From Microbacterium ulmi (GTDB taxonomy: Bacteria; Actinomycetota; Actinomycetes; Actinomycetales; Microbacteriaceae): a stretch of 64,000 nucleotides of DNA. The notes below the pieces were generated by a model. The model was not told where the DNA came from, searched no databases, and worked only from the letters and a program-made list of their open reading frames with translations. A program made the translations under genes and the position numbers. Of the stretch, positions 9,548 to 19,912 are shown piece after piece; within the stretch, counting starts at the first letter, position 1, and the number at the start of each line of letters is the position of its first letter. The stretch covers positions 2,616,596 through 2,680,595 of the forward strand of contig NZ_JAAOZF010000001.1 of NCBI RefSeq assembly GCF_011759705.1, read 5' to 3'.

Positions 9548-10125
9548 CTCCGCTCAAGCCTCACGCGCCCGACTTCCCGGACGACGCCGACATCACGCAG
9601 CCGAGCTCGCGCCGAGCGGATGCCGAGTCCGCGACTCCGTTCGCGCCCGCGGTCGACGCCGTGAGGCTCCTCGAGCGTCTGGGCGAGCTCGCCTGGACCG
9701 TCGGCGTCGCAGAGTCCCTCACCGGCGGACTCGTGATCGCGAGCCTCATCGGCGTCCCCGGCGCGTCGAGCGTCGTGCGCGGGGGTGTCGTGGCGTACGC
9801 CACCGAGGTCAAGCACACGATGCTCGGGGTCGACGAGACCCTTCTGCAGGCGCACGGCGCCGTGCATCCGCGCGTCGCGCGACAGATGGCGGACGGCGTG
9901 CGCGCGCGCCTCGGCGTCGACGGGACGCCGTGCGACGTCGGCATCGCGACGACCGGGATCGCGGGCCCGGACTCCCCGGACGGGCAGCCCGTCGGGACTG
10001 TCCACATCGCGGTGGCGACTCCGCTCGGCACGCGAGTCGAGTCGCTCGAGCTCGCCGGAACGCGCGACGAGATCCGCACCGAGGCCGTTCGCCGAGCGCT
10101 GCGGCTCGCGCTCGACGCGCTCTGA
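9544..10125 (+). CDS. cinA: CinA C-terminal-domain protein (NMN deamidase type)
   Basis: A 193 aa protein containing only the CinA C-terminal domain (PncC), which deamidates nicotinamide mononucleotide in NAD recycling. GVAESLTGGL, GVVAYATEVKHTMLGV and TTGIAGPDSP are the family hallmarks. About 35 extra polar N-terminal residues are present. Its ATG overlaps the pgsA stop (ATGA); longer in-frame reading from upstream lies within pgsA and is rejected. In actinobacteria this gene commonly sits between pgsA and clgR. Confidence 0.9.
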   Translation: MTPLKPHAPDFPDDADITQPSSRRADAESATPFAPAVDAVRLLERLGELAWTVGVAESLTGGLVIASLIGVPGASSVVRGGVVAYATEVKHTMLGVDETLLQAHGAVHPRVARQMADGVRARLGVDGTPCDVGIATTGIAGPDSPDGQPVGTVHIAVATPLGTRVESLELAGTRDEIRTEAVRRALRLALDAL

Positions 10126-10283
10126 TACACGATCCGCGGATCGGGAACAGACCGTGTTTCGGCTCGGTTACATTCGGCGATTCCCACCCATTCCCCAGCG
10201 CGCAGGATTAGATTGGCGGTTGACGGTGTTGTACTGTTGTCCACCCGGACGACGGCGGAATCTGAAGTGAGGAGGGGGCTCTC

Positions 10284-10592
10284 ATGATCCTGGTACGTCA
10301 AGAGATCGGCGAAGTGCTTCGTGATTTCCGCCAGCAGAAGGGACGCACCCTCCGTCAGGTCGCAAGCCGTGCGAGCGTCGCCCTCGGTTATCTGAGCGAG
10401 GTCGAGCGCGGTCAGAAGGAGGCGTCGAGCGAGATCCTCGCGTCGGTCGCCGAAGCCCTCGATGTGCCCATCTCGACGATCATGCGTGAAGTGGGCGACC
10501 GCATCTCGGTGCTCGAAGGCATCCAGCCGTTCCCGGATGTCGTGCCCGACGATCTCGTCGCATCGGTCGACGCAGAGCTGTCGCTGCGCTGA
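10284..10592 (+). CDS. clgR: XRE-type transcriptional regulator ClgR
   Basis: A 102 aa one-domain regulator with a helix-turn-helix at about residues 15-70 (TLRQVASRASVALGYLSEVE). In other actinobacteria ClgR activates clp protease, recombination and envelope-stress genes and is itself degraded by ClpP. Length, gene order (cinA-clgR-DUF3046-recA) and start motif support the name. A strong GAGGAGGG Shine-Dalgarno sequence precedes ATG 10284. The 158 bp in front is comparatively AT-rich and should hold its promoter, but I could not choose a single -35/-10 pair. Confidence 0.88.
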   Translation: MILVRQEIGEVLRDFRQQKGRTLRQVASRASVALGYLSEVERGQKEASSEILASVAEALDVPISTIMREVGDRISVLEGIQPFPDVVPDDLVASVDAELSLR

Positions 10593-10628
10593 CGCGCCCG
10601 CCATCCGACACGTCTGCACGACGGAGCC

Positions 10629-10859
10629 ATGTCCATGCGCCGCAGTGAGTTCGACCGCGCCGTGGCCGACGAGTTCGGTGCTCGCGGCGCGGCTCTCGTC
10701 GCGGACCTCGTCCTGCCGCAGCTCGGCTCGCGCACGGCCGCCGAGGCGCTCGCGGCCGGCATCGCGCCGGGTGAGGTCTGGCTCGCGCTCTGCATCGAGA
10801 ACGACGTTCCGCCGCAGCGCCGCTACGGTGCGGGTCGGCTCGAGCCGGGGCGTCGCTGA
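10629..10859 (+). CDS. DUF3046 family small protein
   Basis: A 76 aa protein with the DUF3046 pattern: RRSEFDRAV near the start, then VLPQLGSRTAAEALAAGIAPGEVWLALC. Its function is unknown. The family is found almost only in actinobacteria, between clgR and recA, as here. ATG 10629 and ATG 10635 are both possible starts. Confidence 0.82.
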   Translation: MSMRRSEFDRAVADEFGARGAALVADLVLPQLGSRTAAEALAAGIAPGEVWLALCIENDVPPQRRYGAGRLEPGRR

Positions 10860-10905
10860 GACAGGCGACGCGGACGGTCGGCGGCTGACGCGCCACGGCG
10901 TGTCG

Positions 10906-10921
10906 TCGAAGATCTGTTCGA
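10906..10921. promoter_or_regulatory. LexA (SOS) box of recA
   Basis: TCGAAGATCTGTTCGA matches the actinobacterial/Bacillus-type SOS box TCGAAC-N4-GTTCGA with one mismatch (G for C at base 6). It lies just upstream of a -10 box, at the expected -35 region, so LexA binding would block RNA polymerase. Confidence 0.8.
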
Positions 10922-10929
10922 TGCCCGCG

Positions 10930-10935
10930 TAGGCT
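10930..10935 (+). promoter_or_regulatory. recA -10 box
   Basis: TAGGCT, 8 bp downstream of the SOS box. Transcription should start near 10942, giving recA a leader of about 175 nt. An ATG at 10945 is open and in frame with recA. Confidence 0.45.
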
Positions 10936-11118
10936 CCTGCACAGATGGAGTCGAAAGGCATTCGTCCACGGGCGGGTGGCGGCGACGACGGGATGTCGGA
11001 GCCTCCTCGTAGCGTGAGCGACGTCGAACGACACCACACGCCTTGTCGCAGCATCCGGCCCACCGGGGCGGAGCGCGACAGCCTACAGGCGACGGAACGC
11101 GAGCAGAAGGAGCACGCC

Positions 11119-12167
<1,049 letters not shown>

Positions 12168-12168
<1 letters not shown>

Positions 12169-12878
12169 TGGTCCGTTTCGTGGAGGACGGGGGCGAGTCC
12201 GGCGCTTCCGAGGGACTCGCCCCCGTCATCCCGCTCTTCGGTGCGGCCGGTGCGGTGGTCGAGCGCGGGAAACGACACACGACGCCGTCGATCACCGACG
12301 ACGACCTGGAGCCCTCGTGGAGTTCGACGTGGGGTGCCGACGTCCACGAGGTCGCCGTCGACGAGCCGACCGCCGCGGCCGACGAGGCCAGGCGCACCGA
12401 GCTCGCCGAGAAGACGCTGCTGCGCAAGATCCGGGGCCGTTCGCTCTCGGTGTCCGAGGCGCACGGAGTCCTCGCCGAGTTCCACCTTGAGCGCCACGAG
12501 CTGGATGCGATCATCGAGGCGTTCGCCGGACGCGGCTACCTCGACGACGCAGCGCTCGCGGAGCAGATCGTGCACGTCGGAGTCGACCGCCGGGGGAGCG
12601 GTCGCCGAGTCATCGCGCAGACGCTCGCGAAGCGCGGCATCCCGCGCGATGTGGCGGATGCCGCGCTCTCGGCGGTCCCCGACGACGATGACGAACGGGC
12701 ACTCGAGTTCGCGCGGTCGAAGGCGCGCGGACTCGGGGGCCTCGATCACGACACCGCGCTGCGGCGCCTCGCGGGGCAGCTCGGCCGTCGCGGATACCCG
12801 GGCTCCGTCGCGCTCCGTGCCGCGAAGCAGGCGCTCGCTGAGGAGGGCGGCCCTTCGCCGAGCGTCCGCTTCCGCTGA
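12168..12878 (+). CDS. recX: Regulatory protein RecX
   Basis: RecX binds RecA filaments and inhibits their activity. The 236 aa protein has a 75-residue variable N-terminus, then three-helix RecX repeats (RRTELAEKTLLRKIRGRSLS; HLERHELDAIIEAFAGRGYLDD; GSGRRVIAQTLAKRGIP). ATG 12168 shares one base with the recA stop, and GTG 12165 is an equal alternative. This translational coupling keeps RecX below RecA, as in other bacteria. Confidence 0.92.
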
Positions 12879-12995
12879 CGCGCGGGATGGTCCCTCGATC
12901 ATCGCGCCCGGATCGCAGGCCCGCCGGAATGGCGACGTCATCGGGCCCGGGCGGCGGCTGGTGAATACTGGGTGCGGAGCGGACAAGGGGGGCCC

Positions 12996-13925
12996 ATGGC
13001 GATCGAGGTCAGAGGGCTGACCAAGCGATTCAAGAACGTCGTGGCCGTCGACGACCTGAGTCTCTCGGTCGCGGAAGGCACGGTGTTCGCCTTCGTCGGC
13101 ACCAACGGCGCCGGCAAGTCGACGACGATCAACTGCCTCACGACCCTGTTGCCGCTCGACGCGGGCGAGGCGAGCGTCGCCGGGTTCGATGTCGCGCGGG
13201 ATCCCGATCAGGTCCGTGCGCGCATCGGCGTCGTCTTCCAGGACTCGGTGCTCGATCCCACGCTGACCGGACGCGAGAACCTGCGGCTGCGCGCCCGGTT
13301 CGCGGGGCTCGACCGGCGCGCCGCGGACGAGCGCATCTCGGATCTCGCCGAACTCATCGACGTCGGCGAGTTCCTCGACAGACGGTACAAGACCCTCTCG
13401 GGCGGCCAGCGCCGCCGCATCGATGTCGCCCGCGCCCTCCTGCATCGTCCCGAAGCGCTCTTCCTCGACGAGCCGACCGCAGGCCTCGACCCCGCGAGTC
13501 GTGCGGCCGTCTGGGGCACGATCCAGCAGCTGCGCCGGCGGGGCGAGTTCACGGTGTTCCTCACGACGCACTACCTCGAAGAGACCGAGGAGGCCGACGA
13601 GGTCTGCATCATCGATCGCGGCAGGATCGCGGCATCCGGAACCCCTGCGCAGCTGCGCGAGCAGCACAGCCGCAGCATCCTGACCGTCACATCCGCCGAC
13701 CCGGGCGCCCTCCTCGCACTGGCGGACGTTCGCGGCATCTCTGCGACGCGGGACGGCGACGTCGTCGTCATCCCGGTCGACGGGGCGACGACGGCGCGTG
13801 CCCTGCTCGCAGCGCACGGCGACTCCGCTGTCGACTTCGAGTTCCGGCACGGGAGCATGGACGACGTCTTCCTCGCCGTCACGGGTCGCGTCGGCGGCGA
13901 CGGCGTCTCGGAGACGGCCGCATGA
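12996..13925 (+). CDS. ABC transporter ATP-binding protein, daunorubicin-resistance type
   Basis: The 309 aa ATPase subunit of an efflux ABC transporter of the DrrA/ABC-2 type. Walker A GTNGAGKST is near residue 36, signature LSGGQRRRIDVARAL near 133, Walker B LFLDEPTAGLDP and the H-loop TTHYLEET follow. The C-terminal 80 residues form the DrrA-like accessory domain. AAGGGGGG precedes ATG 12996. It overlaps the permease gene by 4 nt. Decayed PadR and membrane genes downstream on the other strand suggest the transporter once had a local regulator. Confidence 0.92.
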   Translation: MAIEVRGLTKRFKNVVAVDDLSLSVAEGTVFAFVGTNGAGKSTTINCLTTLLPLDAGEASVAGFDVARDPDQVRARIGVVFQDSVLDPTLTGRENLRLRARFAGLDRRAADERISDLAELIDVGEFLDRRYKTLSGGQRRRIDVARALLHRPEALFLDEPTAGLDPASRAAVWGTIQQLRRRGEFTVFLTTHYLEETEEADEVCIIDRGRIAASGTPAQLREQHSRSILTVTSADPGALLALADVRGISATRDGDVVVIPVDGATTARALLAAHGDSAVDFEFRHGSMDDVFLAVTGRVGGDGVSETAA

Positions 13926-14800
13926 GCATCGTCGCGGCGATCGTCGCCCGAAACCTGCGGATCTTCTTCCGCGACCGCTTGAACGTGTTCTTCTCGCTGC
14001 TGGGCGGGATCGTCCTGTTCGGGCTCTACGTGCTGTTCCTAGGCAATCTGCAGACCCAGTCGCTGGCGGCGTCGATCCCCGCCGCGACGCCGCAGGAGGT
14101 GCAGGCCTTCGTCGACAGCTGGATGTTCGCGGGCATCGTGCTCATCACGACCGTGACGTCGGGCCTCGGCGCGATGTCTGTGCTCGTGGAGGATGGCGAG
14201 ACCGGCCGCTTCCGCGACTTCCTCGTCTCGCCGATCCGCCGCGGACAGCTCGTTCTGGGCTACCTCATCTCGGCGATCATCGTGTCGCTCATCCTTTCGG
14301 CGTTCGTGTTCGCGGTCAGCGTCGCGTATCTCGGTCTCGTGCGCGGCACATGGCTCCCCGTCGACGCCGTCGCGCGTGCCGCGGGCGTCGTCGTCCTGTC
14401 GTGCGCCGCGTTCACGGCGCTCATCTCGTTCGTCGCGTCATTCGTTCGCACGTCGGGCGCCTTCGCGGGCCTCTCGACGATCGTCGGAACCGTCCTGGGC
14501 TTCATCGCGGGGGCGTACATCCCCGTCGGTCTCCTGCCCGCGACGGCCGGCGACGTCGTCAACGCCCTCCCGTTCGGCCAGGCCGGGGCCCTCCTGAGAC
14601 AGCAGTTCACCGTCGACACGCTGCCCGCCATGACGGGAGGGTTCGCAGAGGCCGACGAGAGCCTGCGCACGTTCTTCGGCATCGACGCGATCGTCGGAAC
14701 ATGGCTCGTGCCGCCCGGCGTCATCGTCGCCATCCTCGTGGCCATGGTCGTCGTGTTCGCCTCCCTGTCTGCGTTGCGCATCCGTGCGCGGATCCGCTGA
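13922..14800 (+). CDS. ABC-2 type permease
   Basis: A 292 aa membrane subunit partnering the preceding ATPase, by an ATGA overlap. Six hydrophobic segments are visible (first at about residues 22-42). The ABC-2 cytoplasmic signature region VEDGETGRFRDFLVSPIRRGQLVLGY follows the second. The likely role is export of a drug or lipid; the substrate is unknown. Confidence 0.9.
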   Translation: MSIVAAIVARNLRIFFRDRLNVFFSLLGGIVLFGLYVLFLGNLQTQSLAASIPAATPQEVQAFVDSWMFAGIVLITTVTSGLGAMSVLVEDGETGRFRDFLVSPIRRGQLVLGYLISAIIVSLILSAFVFAVSVAYLGLVRGTWLPVDAVARAAGVVVLSCAAFTALISFVASFVRTSGAFAGLSTIVGTVLGFIAGAYIPVGLLPATAGDVVNALPFGQAGALLRQQFTVDTLPAMTGGFAEADESLRTFFGIDAIVGTWLVPPGVIVAILVAMVVVFASLSALRIRARIR

Positions 14801-15115
14801 CGAGAGGCGGATGCCGCGAAGCTGCGCGCGATCGGACGCGAGGCCGACCGGACTGGTGCCGACGCGAACACGATGAACGCGATCAGCGCGATCGTCGCCG
14901 GCACCAGACGTCCGGCCCACATCGTGCGAATGGGCAGGTGGAGTCCGGCGTCGTCGTCGTGCGGCGTCCCGACAGCGCGTGCAGCGCTCTCGCCGTTGTC
15001 GCGCATCAGCCCGCGTACACATGTGCGACGGCATCGCCGATGACGTCGCCGGCACCCCGGGCAGATGCAGCTCGGCGATGAACAGGTCGATCCGGCGCTC
15101 GGTCCTGACAGTCAC
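14801..15115 (-). pseudogene. Decayed small membrane protein, partner of the PadR gene
   Basis: Starting from GTG 15115 one reads [22 protein letters not shown]. The frame must then shift to continue GDVIGDAVAHVYAG and shift again to continue MRDNGESAARAVGTPHDDDAG and a membrane segment (WAGRLVPATIALIAFIVFAS). After about 40 more residues the frame runs into the antisense of the permease. It resembles the small helical/membrane proteins encoded behind PadR regulators. Two frameshifts and a truncated end argue that it is dead; sequencing error cannot be excluded from sequence alone. Confidence 0.6.
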
Positions 15116-15476
15116 GGGGTGCTCCGTACGGTCGACACAGTCCCTCGTCAGGGCGGCGACGCGCGCCCATTGCGCGCACTGCTGGTCGAGCTCGGCACCC
15201 TCCCGCGCGCGTGAGCATGACGTGCTTGCAGTCGGGTCCGCCGTCGCCGGGGCACCGCTCGGTCGTGACGAGACCCGCCTGCTCGAATCACGTGAGCAGC
15301 GGATGCAGCGTGCCGCCCGTGATATCGACGACGCCCGCCTGGGCGACGGCGGCGATGATCGCGTACCGTCACGGCAGCCCGGGCCGCAGCGCGCGCAGCG
15401 TGCACGCCCCGAGCGTCGCCCGCAGCCCGTCGCTCGGCCACTCGAGCACGTCGGTCTGCTCGTCCGTTCACGGCAT
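15116..15476 (-). pseudogene. Decayed PadR-family transcriptional regulator
   Basis: From ATG 15476 the frame gives [26 protein letters not shown], then [25 protein letters not shown], then [23 protein letters not shown] and [10 protein letters not shown], after which one base must be skipped to read [41 protein letters not shown] is the PadR winged-helix pattern. There are three in-frame TGA codons and one frameshift. The TGA in LLT-stop-FEQ would be Arg (CGA) in intact relatives, so it looks like a C-to-T change in a CGA codon. This leaves no functional gene in 14801-15510. Confidence 0.72.
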
Positions 15477-15494
15477 CCGCCCCGACCGCCGCCG

Positions 15495-15500
15495 TAGAAT
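15495..15500 (+). promoter_or_regulatory. miaB -10 box
   Basis: TAGAAT, 10 nt before ATG 15511. The spacing gives a very short leader rather than a fully leaderless mRNA. Confidence 0.4.
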
Positions 15501-15510
15501 GGCTCCCGCC

Positions 15511-17058
15511 ATGACTACTCCGTCCTCCGCCCCGACGCTCATCGCGCCCTCGCCCGCCGCGCACTCGTCCGACGGGCGCGCGCGGACGTACGAGGTGCGC
15601 ACGTTCGGCTGCCAGATGAACGTCCACGACTCCGAGCGACTCTCGGGCTCGCTCGAGAGCGCCGGCTACGTGCGCGCCGAGCTGGGCGAAGAGGCCGACG
15701 TCGTCGTCATCAACACCTGCGCCGTGCGCGACAACGCGTCAGGCAAGCTCTACGGCACGCTCGGCCACCTCAAGTCCCGCAAAGACAAGCACGACGGCAT
15801 GCAGATCGCGGTCGGCGGCTGCCTCGCGCAGATGGACAAGCAGGCCGTGCTCGACAAGGCGCCCTGGGTCGACGTCGTCTTCGGGACCCACAACATGGGG
15901 TCGCTGCCGAGCCTGCTCGAGCGCGCGCGTCACAACGGCGAGGCGGAGCTGGAGATCCTCGAGTCGCTCGAGGTGTTCCCCTCGACGCTGCCGACGAAGC
16001 GCGACGCCGTCCACAGCGGCTGGGTGTCGATCTCGGTCGGATGCAACAACACGTGCACGTTCTGCATCGTCCCGAGCCTGCGAGGCAAGGAGAAGGACCG
16101 TCGCCCCGGCGACATCCTGAACGAGATCCGCCTGCTCGTCGACGACGGCGCGATCGAGGTGACGCTCCTCGGACAGAACGTCAACAGCTACGGCGTCGAG
16201 TTCGGCGACCGACAGGCGTTCGGCAAGCTCCTGCGCGCGGCGGGTGAGATAGAAGGACTCGAGCGCATCCGCTTCACCAGTCCGCATCCGGCCGCGTTCA
16301 CCGACGACGTCATCGATGCGATGGCCGAGACAGCCGCCGTCATGCCGCAGCTGCACATGCCGCTGCAGTCCGGCTCCGACCGGATCCTGAAGGCTATGCG
16401 CCGCTCGTACCGCAGCGAGAGGTTCCTCGGCATCCTGGATCGCGTGCGCGCGAAGATGCCGGATGCCGCGATCTCGACCGACATCATCGTGGGCTTCCCC
16501 GGCGAGACCGACGAGGACTTCGAAGACACGATGCGCGTCGTCGAGCGGGCCCGCTTCGCGAGCGCCTTCACGTTCCAGTACTCGATCCGCGAGGGCACGC
16601 CCGCCGCGACGATGCCCGACCAGGTGCCGAAGGCGGTCGTGCAGGAGCGCTACGAGCGCCTCATCGCGCTCCAGGAGCGGATCTCGCTCGAGGAGAACCA
16701 GCGCCAGCTCGGCCGGTTGCTCGAGGTGCTGGTCTCGACCGGCGAAGGCAAGAAGGATGCTGAGACCCACCGCCTGACCGGCCGTGCGGAGGACAGCAGA
16801 CTCGTGCACTTCGAGGTGCCCGCCGGTTCGCCCGTGCCGCGTCCCGGCGACGTCGTGAGCGTCGTCGTGACGCACGCGGCGCCCTTCCATCTGCTCGCCG
16901 ACGTGGCGGACGGTGCGCCGCTGCGCATCCGCCGCACCCGCGCGGGCGACGCGTGGGACCGGTCGCTCGCCGAATCGTGCGCCGTTCCGTCGCCCGCCGA
17001 GCCGGGCGGTCCGCGCGCGGTCTCGCTCGGGCTCCCGACGCTGCGCATCGGCGTGTAG
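15511..17058 (+). CDS. miaB: tRNA-2-methylthio-N6-dimethylallyladenosine synthase MiaB
   Basis: A radical-SAM methylthiotransferase that adds the 2-methylthio group to i6A37 of tRNAs. The 515 aa protein has N-terminal UPF0004 cysteines (FGCQMN, NTCAVR, GGCLAQ), the radical-SAM cluster CNNTCTFC near residue 178 and a C-terminal TRAM domain. ATG 15511 fits the family N-terminus; the longer open frame upstream lies in the PadR remnant. The substrate-forming enzyme miaA follows, separated by 524 bp of repeats. Confidence 0.95.
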   Translation: MTTPSSAPTLIAPSPAAHSSDGRARTYEVRTFGCQMNVHDSERLSGSLESAGYVRAELGEEADVVVINTCAVRDNASGKLYGTLGHLKSRKDKHDGMQIAVGGCLAQMDKQAVLDKAPWVDVVFGTHNMGSLPSLLERARHNGEAELEILESLEVFPSTLPTKRDAVHSGWVSISVGCNNTCTFCIVPSLRGKEKDRRPGDILNEIRLLVDDGAIEVTLLGQNVNSYGVEFGDRQAFGKLLRAAGEIEGLERIRFTSPHPAAFTDDVIDAMAETAAVMPQLHMPLQSGSDRILKAMRRSYRSERFLGILDRVRAKMPDAAISTDIIVGFPGETDEDFEDTMRVVERARFASAFTFQYSIREGTPAATMPDQVPKAVVQERYERLIALQERISLEENQRQLGRLLEVLVSTGEGKKDAETHRLTGRAEDSRLVHFEVPAGSPVPRPGDVVSVVVTHAAPFHLLADVADGAPLRIRRTRAGDAWDRSLAESCAVPSPAEPGGPRAVSLGLPTLRIGV

Positions 17059-17256
17059 GGCAGGATGGCGCCTGAACGGCCCGTGCGCGGTCGTCGTCGT
17101 GCAGCGGTCCCCGCGATGCACCGCGCGTCCGTGCGTCTCCCCGGCGCGCGTGCGGCCGCACGCTTCGGCGATTGCTGGGGGGCTGCGCGTCCCCGCGGCG
17201 GTGACGCGCGCCCGCCCCGGATCGGTGGCCGGTCGTTGCGCGTCGTCAACGCTCGT
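17059..17256. other. Intergenic stretch with no recognised feature
   Basis: GC-rich sequence between miaB and the repeat array. Frames stay open for lack of A/T but show no ribosome binding site, no domain and no ordinary codon pattern. I see nothing functional in it. Confidence 0.5.
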
Positions 17257-17540
17257 GCGGCTGTTCTGTGCAACTGCGGCAGTTCGATGTGGCGCGGTTG
17301 CACGGAACAGCCGCGGACGTGGGGTCGCGCGGGGCGTGGTTGCACGGAACAGCCGCAGACGCGGGATCGCGTGTGGCGTGGTTGCACGGAACAGCCGCGG
17401 ACGCGGGGTCGCGTGTGGCGCGGTGGCACGGAACAGCCGCGGACGCGGGGTCGCGTGTGGCGCGGTGGCACGGAACAGCCGCGGACGCGGGATGGCGCGG
17501 GGCGTGGTTGCACGGAACAGCCGCGGACGCGGGGTCGCGG
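17257..17540. repeat. Six-copy 42-bp tandem repeat with an inverted leading copy
   Basis: The core GTTGCACGGAACAGCCGC recurs at a strict 42-bp period; CACGGAACAG begins at 17301, 17343, 17385, 17427, 17469 and 17511. Units abut with no unique spacers and differ by a few substitutions (for example GGTTGC/GGTGGC). An inverted copy of the core, one mismatch in 18, is at 17257-17274. It can pair with the first unit across a 22-nt loop, so the left edge forms a large hairpin. The 14-codon period keeps several frames open, but no real gene is indicated. miaA begins 43 bp after the array. Confidence 0.85.
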
Positions 17541-17582
17541 GCACCGCCTGGCGGCGCGCTGTGCGTACCCGGGGAGCGGAGG

Positions 17583-18497
17583 ATGACCCCCGCGCTGTGG
17601 GCGATCGTCGGCGCGACCGGCACGGGCAAGACGGCCCTCTCGCTCGACCTCGCCGAGGCCCTCGCGCGGCGCGGCCGGCCGGCCGAGGTCGTCAACGCCG
17701 ACGCCATGCAGCTGTATCGCGGCATGGACATCGGCACCGCGAAGCTGCCAGAGACGGCGCGGCGCGGCATCCCTCACCACCTCTTCGACGTGCTCGACGT
17801 GACCGACGACGCGGCCGTCGCCTGGTATCAGGATGCCGCGCGCTCCGCGATCCGCGCGATCCACCATCGCGGCGCCGACGCGATCCTCGTCGGCGGATCC
17901 GGGCTCTACGTGTCGAGCGTGCTGTACGACTTCCGCTTCCCGCCCCGTGACCCGCAGGTGCGGGCCGCCCTCGAGGCCGAGCTCGAGCAGCAGGGCGCCG
18001 GCGCGCTGTACGCGCGGCTGCGCGATCTCGATCCCGCGACGGCGGAGCGGGTCGACCCGCGCAACGGGCGCAGGATCGTGCGGGCCCTCGAGGTGCTCGC
18101 GCAGGGATCGCAGACGCACGGCGCCGTGCTTCCCGACGAGCCGGCGCTGTGGCACACGCCGACGCGGGTCATCGGCGTCCATGTTCCGCGTGACGAGCTC
18201 GTGCTGCGTCTCGATGCGCGGGCCGAGGGCATGTGGCGTGAGGGGCTGCTCGACGAGGTCGCGCGGCTGCGACGACAGGGCCTCGAGTCCGGCATCACGG
18301 CGCGCCGCGCCATCGGGTATGCGCAGGCGCTCGCACAGCTCGCGGGAGACCTGAGCGAAGCCGACGCGATCGCCGAGACGCGGGCGCTCACGCGGCGCTA
18401 CGCACGTCGGCAGGTGTCGTGGTTCAGGCGCTACAGCGGCATCCGATGGGTCGGGCCGGGGGCGGATGCCGCTGCCCTGGCAGACTCGATCGGGTGA
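17583..18497 (+). CDS. miaA: tRNA dimethylallyltransferase MiaA
   Basis: Transfers dimethylallyl from DMAPP to A37 of tRNAs reading UNN codons; MiaB then modifies the product. The 304 aa protein has a P-loop [15 protein letters not shown] at residues 10-24, [19 protein letters not shown] near 40 and the family motifs around [14 protein letters not shown] and [21 protein letters not shown] ribosome binding site precedes ATG 17583. The stop overlaps the next start (GTGA). Confidence 0.95.
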   Translation: MTPALWAIVGATGTGKTALSLDLAEALARRGRPAEVVNADAMQLYRGMDIGTAKLPETARRGIPHHLFDVLDVTDDAAVAWYQDAARSAIRAIHHRGADAILVGGSGLYVSSVLYDFRFPPRDPQVRAALEAELEQQGAGALYARLRDLDPATAERVDPRNGRRIVRALEVLAQGSQTHGAVLPDEPALWHTPTRVIGVHVPRDELVLRLDARAEGMWREGLLDEVARLRRQGLESGITARRAIGYAQALAQLAGDLSEADAIAETRALTRRYARRQVSWFRRYSGIRWVGPGADAAALADSIG

Positions 18498-18919
18498 CCA
18501 CCGACATCCGCCCGTTCCGCCCGTCCGACACCGACGAGGTCGTCGCTCTGTGGCATGCGACGGGGCTCACGCGTCCGTGGAACGACCCGCGCAAGGACAT
18601 CGAGCGAAAGCTGTCGGTGCAGCCCGAGCTCTTCCTCGTCGCGACCGCCGGGGGAGCCGTCGTCGGCTCGGTCATGGCGGGGTACGACGGTCACCGCGGG
18701 TGGCTCTACTACCTCGCCGCGGCGCCCGAGCGCCGCAGGGAGGGGATCGCCCGCGCGCTCGTCGCCGAGGCGGAGCGGCGCCTGCTCGCCCTCGGGTGCC
18801 CGAAGGTGCAGCTCATGGTTCGTCCGGGCAACGAGGGTGCGCGCGGCTTCTACGACGCGCTCGGGTACGAGCCGTTCGAGACCTGGGCGACGGGAAAGCG
18901 GCTCATCGCGGACGGCTGA
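18494..18919 (+). CDS. GNAT acetyltransferase, YpeA type
   Basis: A 141 aa GNAT enzyme. [28 protein letters not shown] at the N-terminus, the acetyl-CoA loop [16 protein letters not shown] near residue 75 and [23 protein letters not shown] near the end closely follow the YpeA group. GTG 18494 overlaps the miaA stop. The substrate is not known. It sits between miaA and dapF, probably transcribed with miaA. Confidence 0.88.
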   Translation: MTTDIRPFRPSDTDEVVALWHATGLTRPWNDPRKDIERKLSVQPELFLVATAGGAVVGSVMAGYDGHRGWLYYLAAAPERRREGIARALVAEAERRLLALGCPKVQLMVRPGNEGARGFYDALGYEPFETWATGKRLIADG

Positions 18920-18964
18920 GGCGCGGTGAGGGAGCTCCTCGGCTTCCGCGTCGCGCCCCGACTC

Positions 18965-18970
18965 TAGACT
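18965..18970 (+). promoter_or_regulatory. -10 box, leaderless dapF
   Basis: TAGACT, six bases before ATG 18977. The same hexamer and gap are seen before the acetyltransferase at 5028. Confidence 0.5.
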
Positions 18971-18976
18971 GGACGG

Positions 18977-19834
18977 ATGCCGCAGACAGTCCCCTTCACG
19001 AAGGGCCACGGGACGGGGAACGACTTCGTGATCGTCGCCGATCCCGACGGCGCGCTCGACCTCAGCGACGACCAGGTCGCGGCCCTGTGCGACCGGAGAT
19101 TCGGCATCGGTGGGGACGGCATCCTGCGTGTCGTGCGCTCCTCGGCACTGCCGGAGGGCGCGGCGACGGCCGACGCCGAGTGGTTCATGGACTACCGCAA
19201 CGCCGACGGGTCGAAGGCCGAGATGTGCGGCAACGGCATCCGGGTGTACGTGCGATACCTCCTCGACGCGGGACTGGCGCAGCTCGCGGACGGAGAGACG
19301 ATCCTCATCGGCACGCGGGCGGGGACGAAGACCCTCACGCGCAGCGATCTCGGACTCGAGGTCGACCTCGGCGTGTTCCGCATCGACGGGACCGACACGC
19401 TGGTCCGCGCGAAGGGTCTCGGCGTCTCCCGCCCCGGCGTCGGAGTCGACGTCGGCAACCCGCACGTCGTGGTCGCCCTCCCCGCCGACTCGGTGCTCGA
19501 CGCGCTCGACCTGACGGCGCAGCCCATCCTCGATCCCGTGCCCGCGCACGGGGCGAACGTCGAGTTCGTCGTCCCGGCGGATCCGCTCGTGCGCGGCGGA
19601 GTCGGATCGATCCGCATGCGCGTCTTCGAGCGGGGTGTCGGCGAGACCCTGAGCTGCGGGACGGGCGTCGCCGCCGCCGCGATCGCCGTGCGGCACTGGG
19701 CGGGAGCCGCGGCACCCGACCGCTGGTCGGTCGAGGTGCCGGGCGGAGTCCTCGGCGTGCGCATGGTCGACGGGCACGTCTTCCTGTCGGGGCCGGCGGC
19801 CCTCGTCTACTCGGGGCAGGTCGCGCTGGCCTGA
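18977..19834 (+). CDS. dapF: Diaminopimelate epimerase DapF
   Basis: Interconverts LL- and meso-diaminopimelate for peptidoglycan and lysine. The 285 aa protein carries both catalytic cysteines: [11 protein letters not shown] (near residue 80) and [13 protein letters not shown] (near residue 228). N-terminal [14 protein letters not shown] and GGDGILRV are family motifs. Monocistronic; a leaderless promoter is predicted. It is convergent with the methyltransferase gene. Confidence 0.96.
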   Translation: MPQTVPFTKGHGTGNDFVIVADPDGALDLSDDQVAALCDRRFGIGGDGILRVVRSSALPEGAATADAEWFMDYRNADGSKAEMCGNGIRVYVRYLLDAGLAQLADGETILIGTRAGTKTLTRSDLGLEVDLGVFRIDGTDTLVRAKGLGVSRPGVGVDVGNPHVVVALPADSVLDALDLTAQPILDPVPAHGANVEFVVPADPLVRGGVGSIRMRVFERGVGETLSCGTGVAAAAIAVRHWAGAAAPDRWSVEVPGGVLGVRMVDGHVFLSGPAALVYSGQVALA

Positions 19835-19912
19835 CGCCCGCAGGTGCACGCCGTCGAGCGCGCTGTTCGACGACGCGAGCCGTTCGATGGCGGCAGGGCG
19901 ATGCTCCGTGCG

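Noticed and set aside
15148..15627. 159-codon minus-strand frame over the miaB start
   Set aside because: Wrong frame of the PadR remnant and antisense to miaB; no coding signal of its own.
17297..17540. CRISPR array
   Set aside because: Units are contiguous with no unique spacers, unit length is 42 bp, and no cas gene is nearby.
17246..17770. Long minus-strand frame with 14-residue repeats (DPASAAVPC...) across the 42-bp array
   Set aside because: The repeat period is a multiple of three, so several frames stay open. The rest of the frame is the antisense of miaA, and there is no ribosome binding site or recognisable domain.
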